Below are positions 50,523 through 61,226 of a stretch of 64,000 bases of DNA, in pieces. The stretch's first letter is position 1. Every line of letters starts with the position of its first letter. Below the pieces are notes generated by a model, which had not been told where the DNA came from, made no database searches, and was given only the letters and a program-made list of their open reading frames with translations. The DNA lies in contig NZ_JAVTSS010000001.1 in assembly GCF_032678705.1 (NCBI RefSeq), positions 1,984,001 through 2,048,000 on the forward strand, read 5' to 3'. The DNA is from Pedobacter frigiditerrae (GTDB lineage: Bacteria; Bacteroidota; Bacteroidia; Sphingobacteriales; Sphingobacteriaceae). The translations under genes and the position numbers were made by a program.

Positions 50523-52082
50523 CTATTGCCACTTTACTGGATCAATTGGAATATACCAGTTGATTTCGTTTTGTAATCTTGCTCTTATTGCTTCACGTTG
50601 GGCAGCTGGATATTTATTCGCCACCGCATCAGCTAGCATATTTTTCCCATTCAATTTTGAACGAAGCATCAGGTCGTACCAACGTTTTCCTTCAAATGCA
50701 AATTCCCTTGCTCTTTCGTCAAATATCAATTGATCCATTATCGCCTTATTGGTATATGGGAAAGTAAGCTTGTCTAGAATAACCAACCCTCTGGCTGTTC
50801 TTACCATATTGATAAAGTTAAACGCAGATGCATAGTTGTTTAATTGTAAATCGGCCAATGCCTTAATCAGGTAAGCATCTGCACTACGCATGATTTGCCA
50901 ACTTGCACTGCTTGCGTAAGGTGCACGCATCGATGACACGTTATCAAGACCGATGTATTTCCAGATCACGGTGTCGCCGTCAACTACTTTATAACTGGCT
51001 TGTGCTCTAATATCTGCATCTGTTAACGATACATCGTCTTTAAATAATGGTTCAACCATTCTAGCTACAGGTTTTAAATAATAGCGACCTCCATCTTCTC
51101 TAACAGAAGATGTAAACTCTTGGAGCCTATTAGTCTCAAAGCTTTTGGTATATTGATAACCCAACGCAAACATAGAATGACCCGCGGCATTGGAAGCAGA
51201 AAATTGATTAAACCAAGTTCCTGATGTACCTAAGTTATGGCTAACGTTCTGGATAATAAGATCGCAAAATGAAGAAGCCACCTGGTATTGACCAAGCCAT
51301 AGCGCAATTTCTGCAGCATAAGTTGCTGCTAATGGCTGTGATACTCTTCCATATCTTTCATTGGCCGATAGCGTTTCACCATTCCATTGATAATTAACTG
51401 GAATCATTCCCAGAGCCGTTAACACATCATTATAAACCAATGTCCACACCTCTTGTTGATTTGCGGGCATTCTATAAATGCTTCTAATTTCTTCTGAACT
51501 TAAGCTCAGCGTAGGTTCTTTAATCGTTTCACCCGCACTATTAACGTAGGTAATTTGCTCGGCAAAATCAGTGGTTATAATTGGAAATTTAGCATAGGTA
51601 CGCAGCAATTGGTAATAACAGATAGCACGGAGCAATAAAGCTTCACCATAGTAGGCATTGGCATCACGATCAGCAATTTTACTATCTAATTGTTTAACCT
51701 TATAAACTTTTTCCATCTGCCTATTGCAGCGGGCTATTGTTCTGTAAATGCCTGCATAATTGGTATATGGATTATCGGTGGTTACATTATTAACCACAAA
51801 CTCGTTGATATAAGGATCTGGATCAGCCTGTCCGGCAGTAACCATATCAGCTCTTGCATCACCCCATAACAAAAATTTATGAGCTTCTTGTGCTAAGGAT
51901 TCATACATACCGACTGCCGAAGCATTCAAATCCTCCCTGTTTTTATAAAAGTCTCCCTCTACGATATTATCGCTCGGCGTAACTTCAAAAAAACTAGAAC
52001 ATGATGACACACATACGCCACTCATTATGGTTGCTGATACTAAGATTATCTTTTGTATAGTTTTCATTTTCTTCATCTTCAT
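50523..52082 (-). CDS. SusD/RagB-family outer-membrane lipoprotein
   Basis: A 519-residue SusD-type lipoprotein: signal peptide ending in a lipobox (CVSSC), TPR-like helices (LLLRAICYYQLLRTYAKFPIITTD; AATYAAEIALWLGQYQVASSFCDL) and the RagB C-terminal end (IFDERAREFAFEGKRWYDLMLRSKLNGKNM). It binds glycan at the cell surface as a partner of the SusC gene whose stop lies 4 bp upstream. It is the second SusD of this locus and is only distantly similar to the one at 56434, so the two pairs probably bind different parts of a substrate. Confidence 0.94.
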   Translation of the reverse strand: MKMKKMKTIQKIILVSATIMSGVCVSSCSSFFEVTPSDNIVEGDFYKNREDLNASAVGMYESLAQEAHKFLLWGDARADMVTAGQADPDPYINEFVVNNVTTDNPYTNYAGIYRTIARCNRQMEKVYKVKQLDSKIADRDANAYYGEALLLRAICYYQLLRTYAKFPIITTDFAEQITYVNSAGETIKEPTLSLSSEEIRSIYRMPANQQEVWTLVYNDVLTALGMIPVNYQWNGETLSANERYGRVSQPLAATYAAEIALWLGQYQVASSFCDLIIQNVSHNLGTSGTWFNQFSASNAAGHSMFALGYQYTKSFETNRLQEFTSSVREDGGRYYLKPVARMVEPLFKDDVSLTDADIRAQASYKVVDGDTVIWKYIGLDNVSSMRAPYASSASWQIMRSADAYLIKALADLQLNNYASAFNFINMVRTARGLVILDKLTFPYTNKAIMDQLIFDERAREFAFEGKRWYDLMLRSKLNGKNMLADAVANKYPAAQREAIRARLQNEINWYIPIDPVKWQ

Positions 52083-52086
52083 TTAT

Positions 52087-54846
52087 TTACAATGACATCT
52101 TAAGACCGATCATATAAGATTTTGGCAATGGTGAGGCACCAAAATCAACCCCTTTTAACATTGGATCTGCAGAGGTAACCACTTCTACATCAAATCCGCT
52201 GTATTTAGTAAACGTGGCAAGATTTTCTGCGGTGATAAATAGATTAAGCTTACGGATGAATTTCAATTTGGGGGGCACACCTATTTCGAAACTAACCGTT
52301 ACGTTTTTGAAGCGCAGGTAACTACCGTCTTCTACCCATAAATTGGAGGCTGCGCCATTCCTTGAAGGATCATCAAAAGCGGCACGGCTTAGTCCAGTTC
52401 CCTGATTGGAAGCTGATATCCACCTGTTTTGTACATCCTGCGATTGGTTTGAATAATCTTTCATGACGTGCATCTGCTGGTTAAAACTATTATAGATATC
52501 GTTACCAGCAGCATAAGTAAACAATGCATTAAAAGAAATCTTTTTATAGGTAAGTACGGTTCCAAAATTGCCGAAAGCTGAAGGAAGCGGAGAGCCTATC
52601 ACCTGACGGTCCAGATCGTTTATTTTCGAATCTCTATTTAAATCTTCAATGATGTAATCGCCTGCTTTAAAACTAGTACCATCAGCCTTTTGCAAATTAA
52701 CTGCTGCTTGGGTGCCAAAAACCCCTAACACTTTGTAGCCATAGAAAGAACCTATCTGTTCATTTACTTTAGCTACAGTGTAGATGCCACCTATAGATTT
52801 AATGATGTTACCATTGTTAAGCTTTTTCACTTTGTTGTTGAGTGTAGATACACTACCGTAAAGCAATAAGGATAAGTTATTTTTTTCGATGAGTTTAGCA
52901 TTAAAATTCAACTCCAATCCTTGAGAAGCCATTTCTCCATTATTTTCAAATTGTGGATCCAGTCCTAGTTCTATTGGTACTGCTCTTTGGGTAATTAGGT
53001 TTGAAGTATTTTTATAATAATAACCTCCATCTAAGTTTAATTTGTGATTAAATAAATCCAGCGTAAGTCCAACATCATAGGTATTGGTAATTTCTGGCTT
53101 GATAGATTTGTTAGCGACATTACCTAGGTATACGCCTCCATATCCAAAATAATTGGCTGGATAATATAGGCTATAATGATAAAATCCACGTAGGTCGTTA
53201 TTGCCCGTGCGACCCCAACCTGCCCTTAAGCCTAGTGGCGTTTTGCTGTCCCTGCCCAATAGGTCTACCACTGCTTTCACACCAGGATAAATACCCCAAC
53301 GACCTTTAGCGCCAAAATTACTTGAACCTTCGATATTTAAATTGGCAAATACCTGCATTCTTTTGAATAAATCAACACTGCCTCTGGCATAAAGGGTTAA
53401 TAACCTTGATTTATAGTTAATATTAGAGGCTGAATCTACTATACCTTGCTCCAGTGTTTCGTAATCGTCTGTACCCGCATTGATCTTTCTTACAAATACC
53501 GACTTTTCATCATAAGATTCAACAGATAAACCAGTTTGTCCAGTATAGGTAGAATTGTTGCCTATCTTCCCTTTGGTAGCCAGCCAACTAGACCATAAAA
53601 TGAAGGCTTCACTAGAACTTCTTTTCAGGTTTTGTCTAATCCTATTTAAATCTGTAACAATGCCAAGCGAAGGCCTATATTGCCTCTCGGTCACGTTCAT
53701 GTAGTTAAATACAAATGAAGAGTTAAGCGAGGTTCTAGGAGAAATCAACCATTTACCACTAATTTTTCCATCCACGCGGTTATCCTCATTGCTGTTATAC
53801 ATTTTGTTAACCAATGCCAAAGGATTGCTTTTTCCTAGCTCATCTATATCACCATATTGTGTTGACACCTGTCCTGATTGAGAAAATATATAAGGACTCA
53901 AAAATGGTGCTTTAGTAGCGGCTATGAATAAGGGGTGTACACTGTAGTTAAATCCTTGCTCGAAATACCGTCCTTTTCCATGGGTATAAGCTAAGCTATT
54001 AGAGATTTCTATTTTCGGCGATAATTTATAGTCGAGGTTAAACCTAAGATTAACTTGATTTAGATCAGAACCCATGATGGTTCCCTCCTTATCTACATAT
54101 CCTATACTAAACATGTATTGCGCATCACCATCGCCACCCATGAGTTTTATATGGTAATCCTGATACAGTGCATTCCTTGTAATTAAATCAACCCAATCTG
54201 TGTTGTTGTTATACACTGGGTTGGCAGCATTAAATATAGGATTTTGGTTTACTTGGGTTTCTGTGCTTCCATTTTCAAGATAGTAGTTACGTAGGTAGCT
54301 TTTAAATTGGCCAGCATTCATTCTATCTACATCAAAATTTGAATTTAAAAGTCCGAATTTTGTAGAGAAATCTATTTTTGTACCGCCAAGTTCACCTCTG
54401 TTTGTTTGGATGTAAATAGCACCATTTGCACCTCTTCCCCCTAATTCGGCTAATGCTGATCCTTCGCTCAAAATCTTTACCTCACTAATGTCGTTCGGAT
54501 TAACAAACCCGAAGCGATTGGGTTGGTGTATAGACAAAAAGGATGGCAAAACTCGAGAATATCTTACAGGAATACCATCAACATAGATGTATGGAGACGC
54601 GTTGAGATTGATTGAACCTGCGCCGCGAATCATCAATTGAGATGCAAAACCGATTGAACCTGATTGCGTAACCTGAATACTAGGCTTATCAACCAACAAC
54701 TCGCTAAAAGTCATTGCACTGGTCTTGATATTTACATTGCGCTGAAGAGAATCGGATACTCGCTCTTGCCCGAACGCTGTAAGACATGCCGTACTCAGTG
54801 CAAAAAGCAATCCTTTCTTTAACATATATTTAAATTTCTTTTTCAA
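52087..54846 (-). CDS. Short SusC-family TonB-dependent transporter
   Basis: A 919-residue SusC-type barrel protein with signal peptide (MLKKGLLFALSTACLTAFGQ after an internal ATG at 54825). Unlike usual SusC it lacks the CarboxypepD-regulatory-like domain and starts directly at the plug (about residues 40-170), where signatures are divergent: SPYIYVDGIPVRY and VKILSEGSALAELGGRGANGAIYIQTN instead of VLKDASATAIYG. The barrel is intact, with a Leu-ended last strand (SYMIGLKMSL). It imports an oligosaccharide with the following SusD. It is preceded by a FAS1 lipoprotein gene after 99 bp. Confidence 0.9.
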   Translation of the reverse strand: MKKKFKYMLKKGLLFALSTACLTAFGQERVSDSLQRNVNIKTSAMTFSELLVDKPSIQVTQSGSIGFASQLMIRGAGSINLNASPYIYVDGIPVRYSRVLPSFLSIHQPNRFGFVNPNDISEVKILSEGSALAELGGRGANGAIYIQTNRGELGGTKIDFSTKFGLLNSNFDVDRMNAGQFKSYLRNYYLENGSTETQVNQNPIFNAANPVYNNNTDWVDLITRNALYQDYHIKLMGGDGDAQYMFSIGYVDKEGTIMGSDLNQVNLRFNLDYKLSPKIEISNSLAYTHGKGRYFEQGFNYSVHPLFIAATKAPFLSPYIFSQSGQVSTQYGDIDELGKSNPLALVNKMYNSNEDNRVDGKISGKWLISPRTSLNSSFVFNYMNVTERQYRPSLGIVTDLNRIRQNLKRSSSEAFILWSSWLATKGKIGNNSTYTGQTGLSVESYDEKSVFVRKINAGTDDYETLEQGIVDSASNINYKSRLLTLYARGSVDLFKRMQVFANLNIEGSSNFGAKGRWGIYPGVKAVVDLLGRDSKTPLGLRAGWGRTGNNDLRGFYHYSLYYPANYFGYGGVYLGNVANKSIKPEITNTYDVGLTLDLFNHKLNLDGGYYYKNTSNLITQRAVPIELGLDPQFENNGEMASQGLELNFNAKLIEKNNLSLLLYGSVSTLNNKVKKLNNGNIIKSIGGIYTVAKVNEQIGSFYGYKVLGVFGTQAAVNLQKADGTSFKAGDYIIEDLNRDSKINDLDRQVIGSPLPSAFGNFGTVLTYKKISFNALFTYAAGNDIYNSFNQQMHVMKDYSNQSQDVQNRWISASNQGTGLSRAAFDDPSRNGAASNLWVEDGSYLRFKNVTVSFEIGVPPKLKFIRKLNLFITAENLATFTKYSGFDVEVVTSADPMLKGVDFGASPLPKSYMIGLKMSL

Positions 54847-54945
54847 TGGTATTTAGTTTATTTTCAGTGGTAATGAAGCTATCATGAGCATATTCTTTGC
54901 TGTTTATTAAAAGTATGCCCATGATGGTTTCATTAAAAGTTCTTC

Positions 54946-56409
54946 CTATTGAGGTATTAGTTCAATTGCATCCATCAAAACGTCGCAACAGTAACTTCCT
55001 ATCTTGCCAGTTGCAAATGCGGTAAGGGCAAATGTTAGTTTCACATCTGATTGGCTATCCACATTTATAACACCACAATTGTTATAGATATAATAACTGT
55101 AATCTGGCCAGGTGCCATCCGTTTTTGCAAAGTCTATATTGTCTTTAACAATTGCTCCCTTGTAAATAGTTATAAACTTACCACGGGTACCAGCACGGTG
55201 TACAACTCGTATGTTGTATTTACCAATTGGCACATCGGGAATGGTCAAGTAAAAGAAGTCGCCTACCTGTTGCGCATCAAATGCTACAATTTTAAGCTCT
55301 TTATTCTGATGGTAACTCTCTGTACCATTATTCAGCACAATTTTCGCAGGTGCATCTGCAAACACATTTTGTGCACCATAAGGGCTACCTGGGGGATAAA
55401 GGTTGTACCTAATTGTTGCAGGTAGTGCTTCAACTATCGCTACTACGGCATCCATAGAATGATAAACACCATTATAACAAACCCTGTCTATACCAAACTC
55501 TAATGATTGATCAAACTTGAATGTGGAGTTCATGAAGTATTGACCCTGACTGTTTACAGTAAAGCTTAATGCATTTTTTTTATAAACAGGGTACATTCTT
55601 TGTTTAATAAGTTGATTTAAAAAGTATCCTGAGTCTGGAATGATATGATATGCTGCCCAGTTAGCTAAGTTTGAAATATTACTTTTGTTAAAGTTGTTTT
55701 TAATCAAGACTTCATCACGTTCAACAATCAAAGTAACTGTACTATCTTTAAGATATTTGGTTAATCCTGTTTCCTCAAAGATGCCTAACATGATATTGTA
55801 TTTCCCTGTTTTCGAGAGGGTCTCATAAATGGTTTCCACTGGCGGATTAAGCACTTCATCAACAATGTTGATATATCCATTGCTCATTTCAATATTCGAT
55901 TCTTTAATCGTTGAAAAGTTATTCAACTTGATAGAATTATAAGATTCGCGGATATCTGCAATCAGGTATTTATTGGTTAAAATGGTTGGCGAAGGCATTG
56001 GCCCTGGCTCAAGAGAATTTGTATTTATTTTTTTATTAAGCAAGTGATAACTGAAATAGTTGATCCAGAATTCAGGCGATTTGTCCTTAATGGCAGTTAC
56101 CTTATTTCCATTTGCAGATAAACGGGTAAAAAGCTTGGTAAATGCCTCATTAGTTGGAATGAAAGCGGTATAAGTTCCAGCTGTTTTTAGCAGGTTCCTT
56201 TTCTTAACATAGTCGATAAGTTCTTTATACGTGCTCAGATCTGGGCGATTATCTACATAGTCCATGATTTGAAGCTCATCGTTGTCATCAAATCTAGCAT
56301 TAGAAAACTCGGGTTTGCAGCCCTGAACCAGAAGTAATAATAGTGTAGCCATAACTAGATAACTACAGGCTTTCCATTTCGAAGAAAGTATACTTGTGTA
56401 TTGTTTCAT
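54946..56409 (-). CDS. FAS1 (fasciclin)-domain lipoprotein
   Basis: Start taken at 56409 (MKQYTSILSS; 487 aa); an ATG at 56430 is 3 nt after the upstream SusD stop and adds seven residues. Signal peptide with lipobox (LLLLVQGC). Two FAS1-like domains: TYKELIDYVKKRNLLKTAGTYTAFIPTNEAFTKLF with FWINYFSYHLL and NGYINIVDEVLNPP, then NIMLGIFEETGLTKYL with LANWAAYHIIPDSGYF. The last 170 residues form a beta-rich domain (VPIGKYNIRVVHRAG). FAS1 lipoproteins next to SusCD are probably surface glycan-binding or adhesion proteins. It lies between the two SusCD pairs. Confidence 0.85.
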   Translation of the reverse strand: MKQYTSILSSKWKACSYLVMATLLLLLVQGCKPEFSNARFDDNDELQIMDYVDNRPDLSTYKELIDYVKKRNLLKTAGTYTAFIPTNEAFTKLFTRLSANGNKVTAIKDKSPEFWINYFSYHLLNKKINTNSLEPGPMPSPTILTNKYLIADIRESYNSIKLNNFSTIKESNIEMSNGYINIVDEVLNPPVETIYETLSKTGKYNIMLGIFEETGLTKYLKDSTVTLIVERDEVLIKNNFNKSNISNLANWAAYHIIPDSGYFLNQLIKQRMYPVYKKNALSFTVNSQGQYFMNSTFKFDQSLEFGIDRVCYNGVYHSMDAVVAIVEALPATIRYNLYPPGSPYGAQNVFADAPAKIVLNNGTESYHQNKELKIVAFDAQQVGDFFYLTIPDVPIGKYNIRVVHRAGTRGKFITIYKGAIVKDNIDFAKTDGTWPDYSYYIYNNCGVINVDSQSDVKLTFALTAFATGKIGSYCCDVLMDAIELIPQ

Positions 56410-56433
56410 GTCTTTAAGGTTAGTTGACATTAA

Positions 56434-57960
56434 TTATTTGTTTTTGTAATAGCTTTTTTGTGTTAGCAGTGGATTATTGTTTACCTCAATCCTGTAATAA
56501 GGTAAAAACCAACTTTCCGGATCGAGCAATCTTGCCCGTATAACTTGATAAGGAAGTTGCCTAGAATTATTTACAGCAGCTTTTTCTACCAAAACATTAT
56601 TTAAACCAGTTCTTCTAGATACACGCACAGCGGCAAACCATTCTTTACCTTCAAACCCAAGCTCAAATTCCCGTTCCATTAACAATCTGTTAAAGAAATC
56701 TGCACCTGTACCCATTTCTCCAGAGGTTAGGACTGGAAGATCACAATGTTGGCGGATGATGTTAATTACTTTTTCCGCTTCATCGTATTGACCAAGCATT
56801 CCATATGCTTCAGCCTTCATCAACAGAATTTCCCTGTAGCGATAGAAAATATAATTGGCTGTTCTATCGTTTGATCTCCTATAAGCACGTTGATAAGGTG
56901 CCTGTCCTAAAAATTTATACACTTCGGCAGTAGAACCGGCGGAAGGCAATGAAAAGGCACTATAATTTTTCAATCTGATGGTATCAGCAGAGAAATTCAA
57001 AGTGGGATTAGCACTCGGATATAACAGATCTCCAGCATTAATTTTAACATTTGTAGCATTTGCTGAGTATATTGCAGTTGGACTATCCTCTTTAGCAAAC
57101 CAACTATATAATGGTGAAGAAGGACCCTGCAAGCCATATTGCAATTCAAAGATTGACTCAGGAGAATTTCCTGGATAAAAGATGGTGTACCAGTCTTGTG
57201 GGCTAACTAATTTATTAGCATAAGTAGCATCAAGTGTTTTGCACAGATTAATGCAACCATTATAGTCATTTCTCCAGAGTTTAACATCTGCCATGATGGC
57301 TCTTACGGCATTTTTTGTTACACGACCATACTTTTCTTTTGCATCTGTAAATGTTTCTGGAGTATTCTGTAGTGCTTGCGTTAAATCTTCTTCTATAAAG
57401 TTAAGTGTTGTTTCTTCTGATGAAGGTGCGGTTGTTAAATTCTGTGAATCAGACTCGTAGGGTTCTTTAACGATTGGCACCTCCTTAAAAGACCTTAACA
57501 AATAGAAATAGAGTAAAGCCCTCAGTGCATGTGCCTCACCCATCATGTTCTTTAATTCGTCTTCTTTAAAAGTGGGATCATTCTTTAAAGCTGAAGGTGC
57601 ATTTTTAATAAATGCATTGATCCAACCAATTGCTTTATACTGGCTTTCCCAAGAAAGCAATGTATTGTCTGTATAAATATCTTGCGACAAGAACTGTGAA
57701 TAAGAACTTGTAAAATTAGCAGCTAAACCTGGAGCATAAAGACTAGACCTGCTATCTCCCCATACCTGGAAGTTTCTTACACAGCTGTTTAGAGAAGTGT
57801 ATAGCCCCATCAACGAAGAATATACCTGTTCCCGATTTTGCCAAAATTGATCTTTTACTAAATTGTCTGGTGCTTGCACGTCTAAAAACTTACTACAACC
57901 TGATGTGATCAGTAGCAGGCCTAAAAACACATACTTTATTTTATATAATACTTTCATCAT
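56434..57960 (-). CDS. SusD/RagB-family outer-membrane lipoprotein
   Basis: A 508-residue SusD lipoprotein with a lipobox at Cys22 (LLITSGC). Typical parts: VYSSLMGLYTSLNSCVRNFQVWGDSRS, GEAHALRALLYFYLLRSFKEVPIVKEPY, YRYREILLMKAEAYGMLGQYDEAEKVINIIRQ and MEREFELGFEGKEWFAAVRVSRRTG. It caps the SusC transporter encoded 8 bp upstream and holds glycan ligands. The following FAS1 gene begins 3-24 bp after its stop, so SusC, SusD and FAS1 are translated as one unit. Confidence 0.95.
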   Translation of the reverse strand: MMKVLYKIKYVFLGLLLITSGCSKFLDVQAPDNLVKDQFWQNREQVYSSLMGLYTSLNSCVRNFQVWGDSRSSLYAPGLAANFTSSYSQFLSQDIYTDNTLLSWESQYKAIGWINAFIKNAPSALKNDPTFKEDELKNMMGEAHALRALLYFYLLRSFKEVPIVKEPYESDSQNLTTAPSSEETTLNFIEEDLTQALQNTPETFTDAKEKYGRVTKNAVRAIMADVKLWRNDYNGCINLCKTLDATYANKLVSPQDWYTIFYPGNSPESIFELQYGLQGPSSPLYSWFAKEDSPTAIYSANATNVKINAGDLLYPSANPTLNFSADTIRLKNYSAFSLPSAGSTAEVYKFLGQAPYQRAYRRSNDRTANYIFYRYREILLMKAEAYGMLGQYDEAEKVINIIRQHCDLPVLTSGEMGTGADFFNRLLMEREFELGFEGKEWFAAVRVSRRTGLNNVLVEKAAVNNSRQLPYQVIRARLLDPESWFLPYYRIEVNNNPLLTQKSYYKNK

Positions 57961-57968
57961 CTATCAAA

Positions 57969-60900
57969 TTAAAGTGCTACTCTAAATCCGAGTGTATATT
58001 GTCTTGCTGGTGCGGTATTGTTGTTATCTATACCGAACATATTTACTGTACCCGTAATTGGCACTTCAGGATCTACACCCAAATACTTTGTCCAGGTATA
58101 CAGGTTGTACCCAGTAACAAATGCACTCATATTTCTTAAACCTATCCTACTAGTTAGTTTTTTAGCGAAATTGTAGGAAAGAGATACAGTTTTTAAACGG
58201 ATGTAAGAAGCATCTTCAACCCATCTTGTAGAGGCATCATAGTTCCATTCTGCAAGTCGCTCTGCTCTTGGTATCTCGCTAATATCACCCTGTTTACGCC
58301 AGCGACTGGTTATTGATTGTGCCTGATTTCTTGAATCCGCCATCTTTTCAACGTTTTTACGGCTAAGGTTAATCACATCATTTCCAAATTGGTATTGTAA
58401 ATTAACCTGAAGTTCTATATTTCTAAAAGTGAAACTATTGTTCCAGCCGCCAAAGGCTGTAGGATTTGCATCACCGATTTGTGCCTTATCTAGTGCATTG
58501 ATGATACCATCGCCATTTAGATCTTTATAAATCATATCGCCACCCCTAAATTGGTGTCCGGTATTGGAACCGTAACGCATGTATTTAGGTGTTAATCCGT
58601 CAGCTTCATAAATAACATTACCCTGACTGTCTTTTAATATGGCATCAGCATCTGTTGGATATACACCCAATGCTTTGAAGCCATAAAATCCACCAATTAC
58701 ATCTCCTGCCTGAAGCTTAGAAGAAAAACCTTCTTTTGTAGATACAAATGATGCTTCATCTAGATTGGCTGGCAAACTCAATAATTTATTTTTATTGGTG
58801 GCTATATTGAAAAATGATTTCCAACGCAATGCCCTTTCGCTACCTTTTAGGATAGTAGCTGTGATACCAAACTCAAATCCGCTATTACGTACAGAACCAA
58901 AGTTTAGGTACTGTGTTTGAAATCCAGATGTAGAAGAGAGTGCTTCCTTTAATAAAAGATCAGTTGTTGTTCTAGAATAGTAGTCGATTTGTCCAGATAC
59001 CCTAAAATTGAAAAGGCTCCAATCTACTCCGAAATTATATTCCGCGGTGCTTTCCTGTTTGATGTTATCGTAGGCAAACTTTGAAGGGTAGGTATAAGTA
59101 TTACCTAAATATCCCGTACCAGTTGCATAGGCTACGTCGTAAAGATTTGTAACGTTTGGCAAATTACCGGTAATACCAAATGCGAATCGTGGTTTAATAC
59201 TGTTGATCCATGCAGCTTTGGAAAGAAAACTTTCTTTAGACATTTCCCATGCAGCGCCTATTGCCGGAAAAACTTTGTATAGGTTGTCTCTTCCGTACCT
59301 AGAATCCCCTTCCATTTTTCCAGTTACAGTTAGAAAATATCTGTCTTTTAATGCATAATGTCCTTGCAAGAAAGTACCGATGTTTCTGCGTTCGCCAAAA
59401 CCTCCTGAAGCATTTTCTATTACCGCAGATGCATCTGAAGAACGAAGTCGAGATGATGCACCATTGTTGTAGGTCATAATGGTAGAATTGTCCGAATCGC
59501 TGGTAATATTTAAAACTCCAGTAACGGTTAACCTATGATTGGTTTTATTAATGGCACCCCAGATCAACCTATTGTTATTGTTGATCATCAGCTGATGGCC
59601 TTCAGCTTGTAATCCCGCATTGTACAAAACTTCGCCAGGAAGGGCCGCAGTAGCATATCCAGGTAAAAAATACTCGTCGCCAGATTCCCTGAAATCTACA
59701 CCAACCTGTGTGCGGAAGTCGAGATTTTTCAAGATATTGTAACTCAAAACTGTCGACGCCATAAACCTGTTTGATTTAGTAACGTAAGTTGAATAATCTA
59801 TTACCGCCAGTGGGTTGTAACGAGCAGTATAAGAAACAGGATCGGTACGATCTACAAAGTAATCTAACCCAGTTTTTGAATAAACTGGATAGTAAGAACT
59901 GATTTCCCTAGCATACAATATTGGTGAAATCTCATTGTCTGTAAAATCAAGCGCACCGCTCTGATTAATTGGGTGTTCTTGTCCCCTTTTATCTGTAACC
60001 GAATTGATGTAAGATAAATCTGCAGATACTTTCAATTTATCTGAAACCTTATAATCTAAATTAAACCTGTTATTAAACCTATTGTAGCCTGTACCTTTGG
60101 TAGTACCATATTGTGTAGTATAACCTACGCCCCAATAGTAAACGATACGCTCACCACCCCCACTCAATGCGGTGTTATATTGTTGGTAATAACCATCTCT
60201 GGTAATCACATCCATCCAATTGGTATTGTTGTTATATTGCCAAGCATCAGCTCGGGTTAAATCGCCACGTAACTGTGGCAAAAAGCTACCATCATCTGCA
60301 CCAGAACGATAACTTTCTATGGAAAATATCCGATTTTCATCTCCAGACATCATCGGGATAGTTTTTGGAACCTCAGTCATGGTAAGCTTAGAAGTAAGGG
60401 AAAATTCAGGTTTGCCCCTTTTACCTCTTTTTGTGCGGACTACAATTACACCATTTGCTCCTTTTGAGCCGTAAAGTGCTGTTGCGGAAGCATCTTTTAG
60501 GATATCAATTGATTCGATATCTGAAGGATCGATATCCCCAATTGGGCTGAAACCAAAATCTGTTATACTTGATACCTTATAATCGTTTCCAATTACTTCT
60601 GTACCATCTACCACCCAAAGGGGATCATTGATACCCGATATACTTGAAATCCCACGTATACGTACAGAAGCTGAAGCTCCAGGATTCCCACTGGCAGCTA
60701 CAATTTGTAAGCCTGGCGCAGCACCTTGCATCAATTGTTCAACAGAGGTAACTGGCAAATTTTTTAATTCGGCAACATTTACCGATGTGATTGCACTGCT
60801 GCTCTCTTTTTTATCAATGGTGATAAAGCCCATATCGGCTTTTGTTGATCGTTGGGAAACAATCTTTATCTCATCCATCTCACTATATCCACCTTCCAAT

Positions 60901-61208
60901 ATAACCTCAAAGCTAGTTTTTGATCCAATTTCAAATTCCTGCTTTTTATAACCAACAAAAGAAAAAACTATTTTTTTCGCTTCAGGATTTTTCTTTAAGC
61001 GAAATTTACCATCCCCGTTTGTGGTTACTCCAGTTAGCACTAAATCATTGCGATTTACAAGCATAACCGTTACGCCAGGGAAAACCAACTTCTTGGAACC
61101 ATCATAAACCGCCCCACTGATAACATCCGACTCTTGTGCATGGCCACGAAGAGCTAAACAACACAATAAACCGGCAAGAAAAAAAATATTTCGTAGCATT
61201 ATATACAT
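57969..61208 (-). CDS. SusC/RagA-family TonB-dependent transporter
   Basis: A 1079-residue SusC: signal peptide (an ATG at 61199 is also possible), CarboxypepD-regulatory-like domain (about 30-110; ISGAVYDGSKKLVFPGVTVML), plug (about 125-265) with the hallmark DPLWVVDGTEVIGND and IESIDILKDASATALYGSKGANGVIVV, then the barrel. It transports glycan fragments into the periplasm using TonB. It follows the FAS1 gene by 18 bp and precedes SusD by 8 bp. This is the full-length SusC of the locus, in contrast to the short one at 52087. Confidence 0.96.
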   Translation of the reverse strand: MYIMLRNIFFLAGLLCCLALRGHAQESDVISGAVYDGSKKLVFPGVTVMLVNRNDLVLTGVTTNGDGKFRLKKNPEAKKIVFSFVGYKKQEFEIGSKTSFEVILEGGYSEMDEIKIVSQRSTKADMGFITIDKKESSSAITSVNVAELKNLPVTSVEQLMQGAAPGLQIVAASGNPGASASVRIRGISSISGINDPLWVVDGTEVIGNDYKVSSITDFGFSPIGDIDPSDIESIDILKDASATALYGSKGANGVIVVRTKRGKRGKPEFSLTSKLTMTEVPKTIPMMSGDENRIFSIESYRSGADDGSFLPQLRGDLTRADAWQYNNNTNWMDVITRDGYYQQYNTALSGGGERIVYYWGVGYTTQYGTTKGTGYNRFNNRFNLDYKVSDKLKVSADLSYINSVTDKRGQEHPINQSGALDFTDNEISPILYAREISSYYPVYSKTGLDYFVDRTDPVSYTARYNPLAVIDYSTYVTKSNRFMASTVLSYNILKNLDFRTQVGVDFRESGDEYFLPGYATAALPGEVLYNAGLQAEGHQLMINNNNRLIWGAINKTNHRLTVTGVLNITSDSDNSTIMTYNNGASSRLRSSDASAVIENASGGFGERRNIGTFLQGHYALKDRYFLTVTGKMEGDSRYGRDNLYKVFPAIGAAWEMSKESFLSKAAWINSIKPRFAFGITGNLPNVTNLYDVAYATGTGYLGNTYTYPSKFAYDNIKQESTAEYNFGVDWSLFNFRVSGQIDYYSRTTTDLLLKEALSSTSGFQTQYLNFGSVRNSGFEFGITATILKGSERALRWKSFFNIATNKNKLLSLPANLDEASFVSTKEGFSSKLQAGDVIGGFYGFKALGVYPTDADAILKDSQGNVIYEADGLTPKYMRYGSNTGHQFRGGDMIYKDLNGDGIINALDKAQIGDANPTAFGGWNNSFTFRNIELQVNLQYQFGNDVINLSRKNVEKMADSRNQAQSITSRWRKQGDISEIPRAERLAEWNYDASTRWVEDASYIRLKTVSLSYNFAKKLTSRIGLRNMSAFVTGYNLYTWTKYLGVDPEVPITGTVNMFGIDNNNTAPARQYTLGFRVAL

Positions 61209-61226
61209 ATATAAATTTGGTATAAA

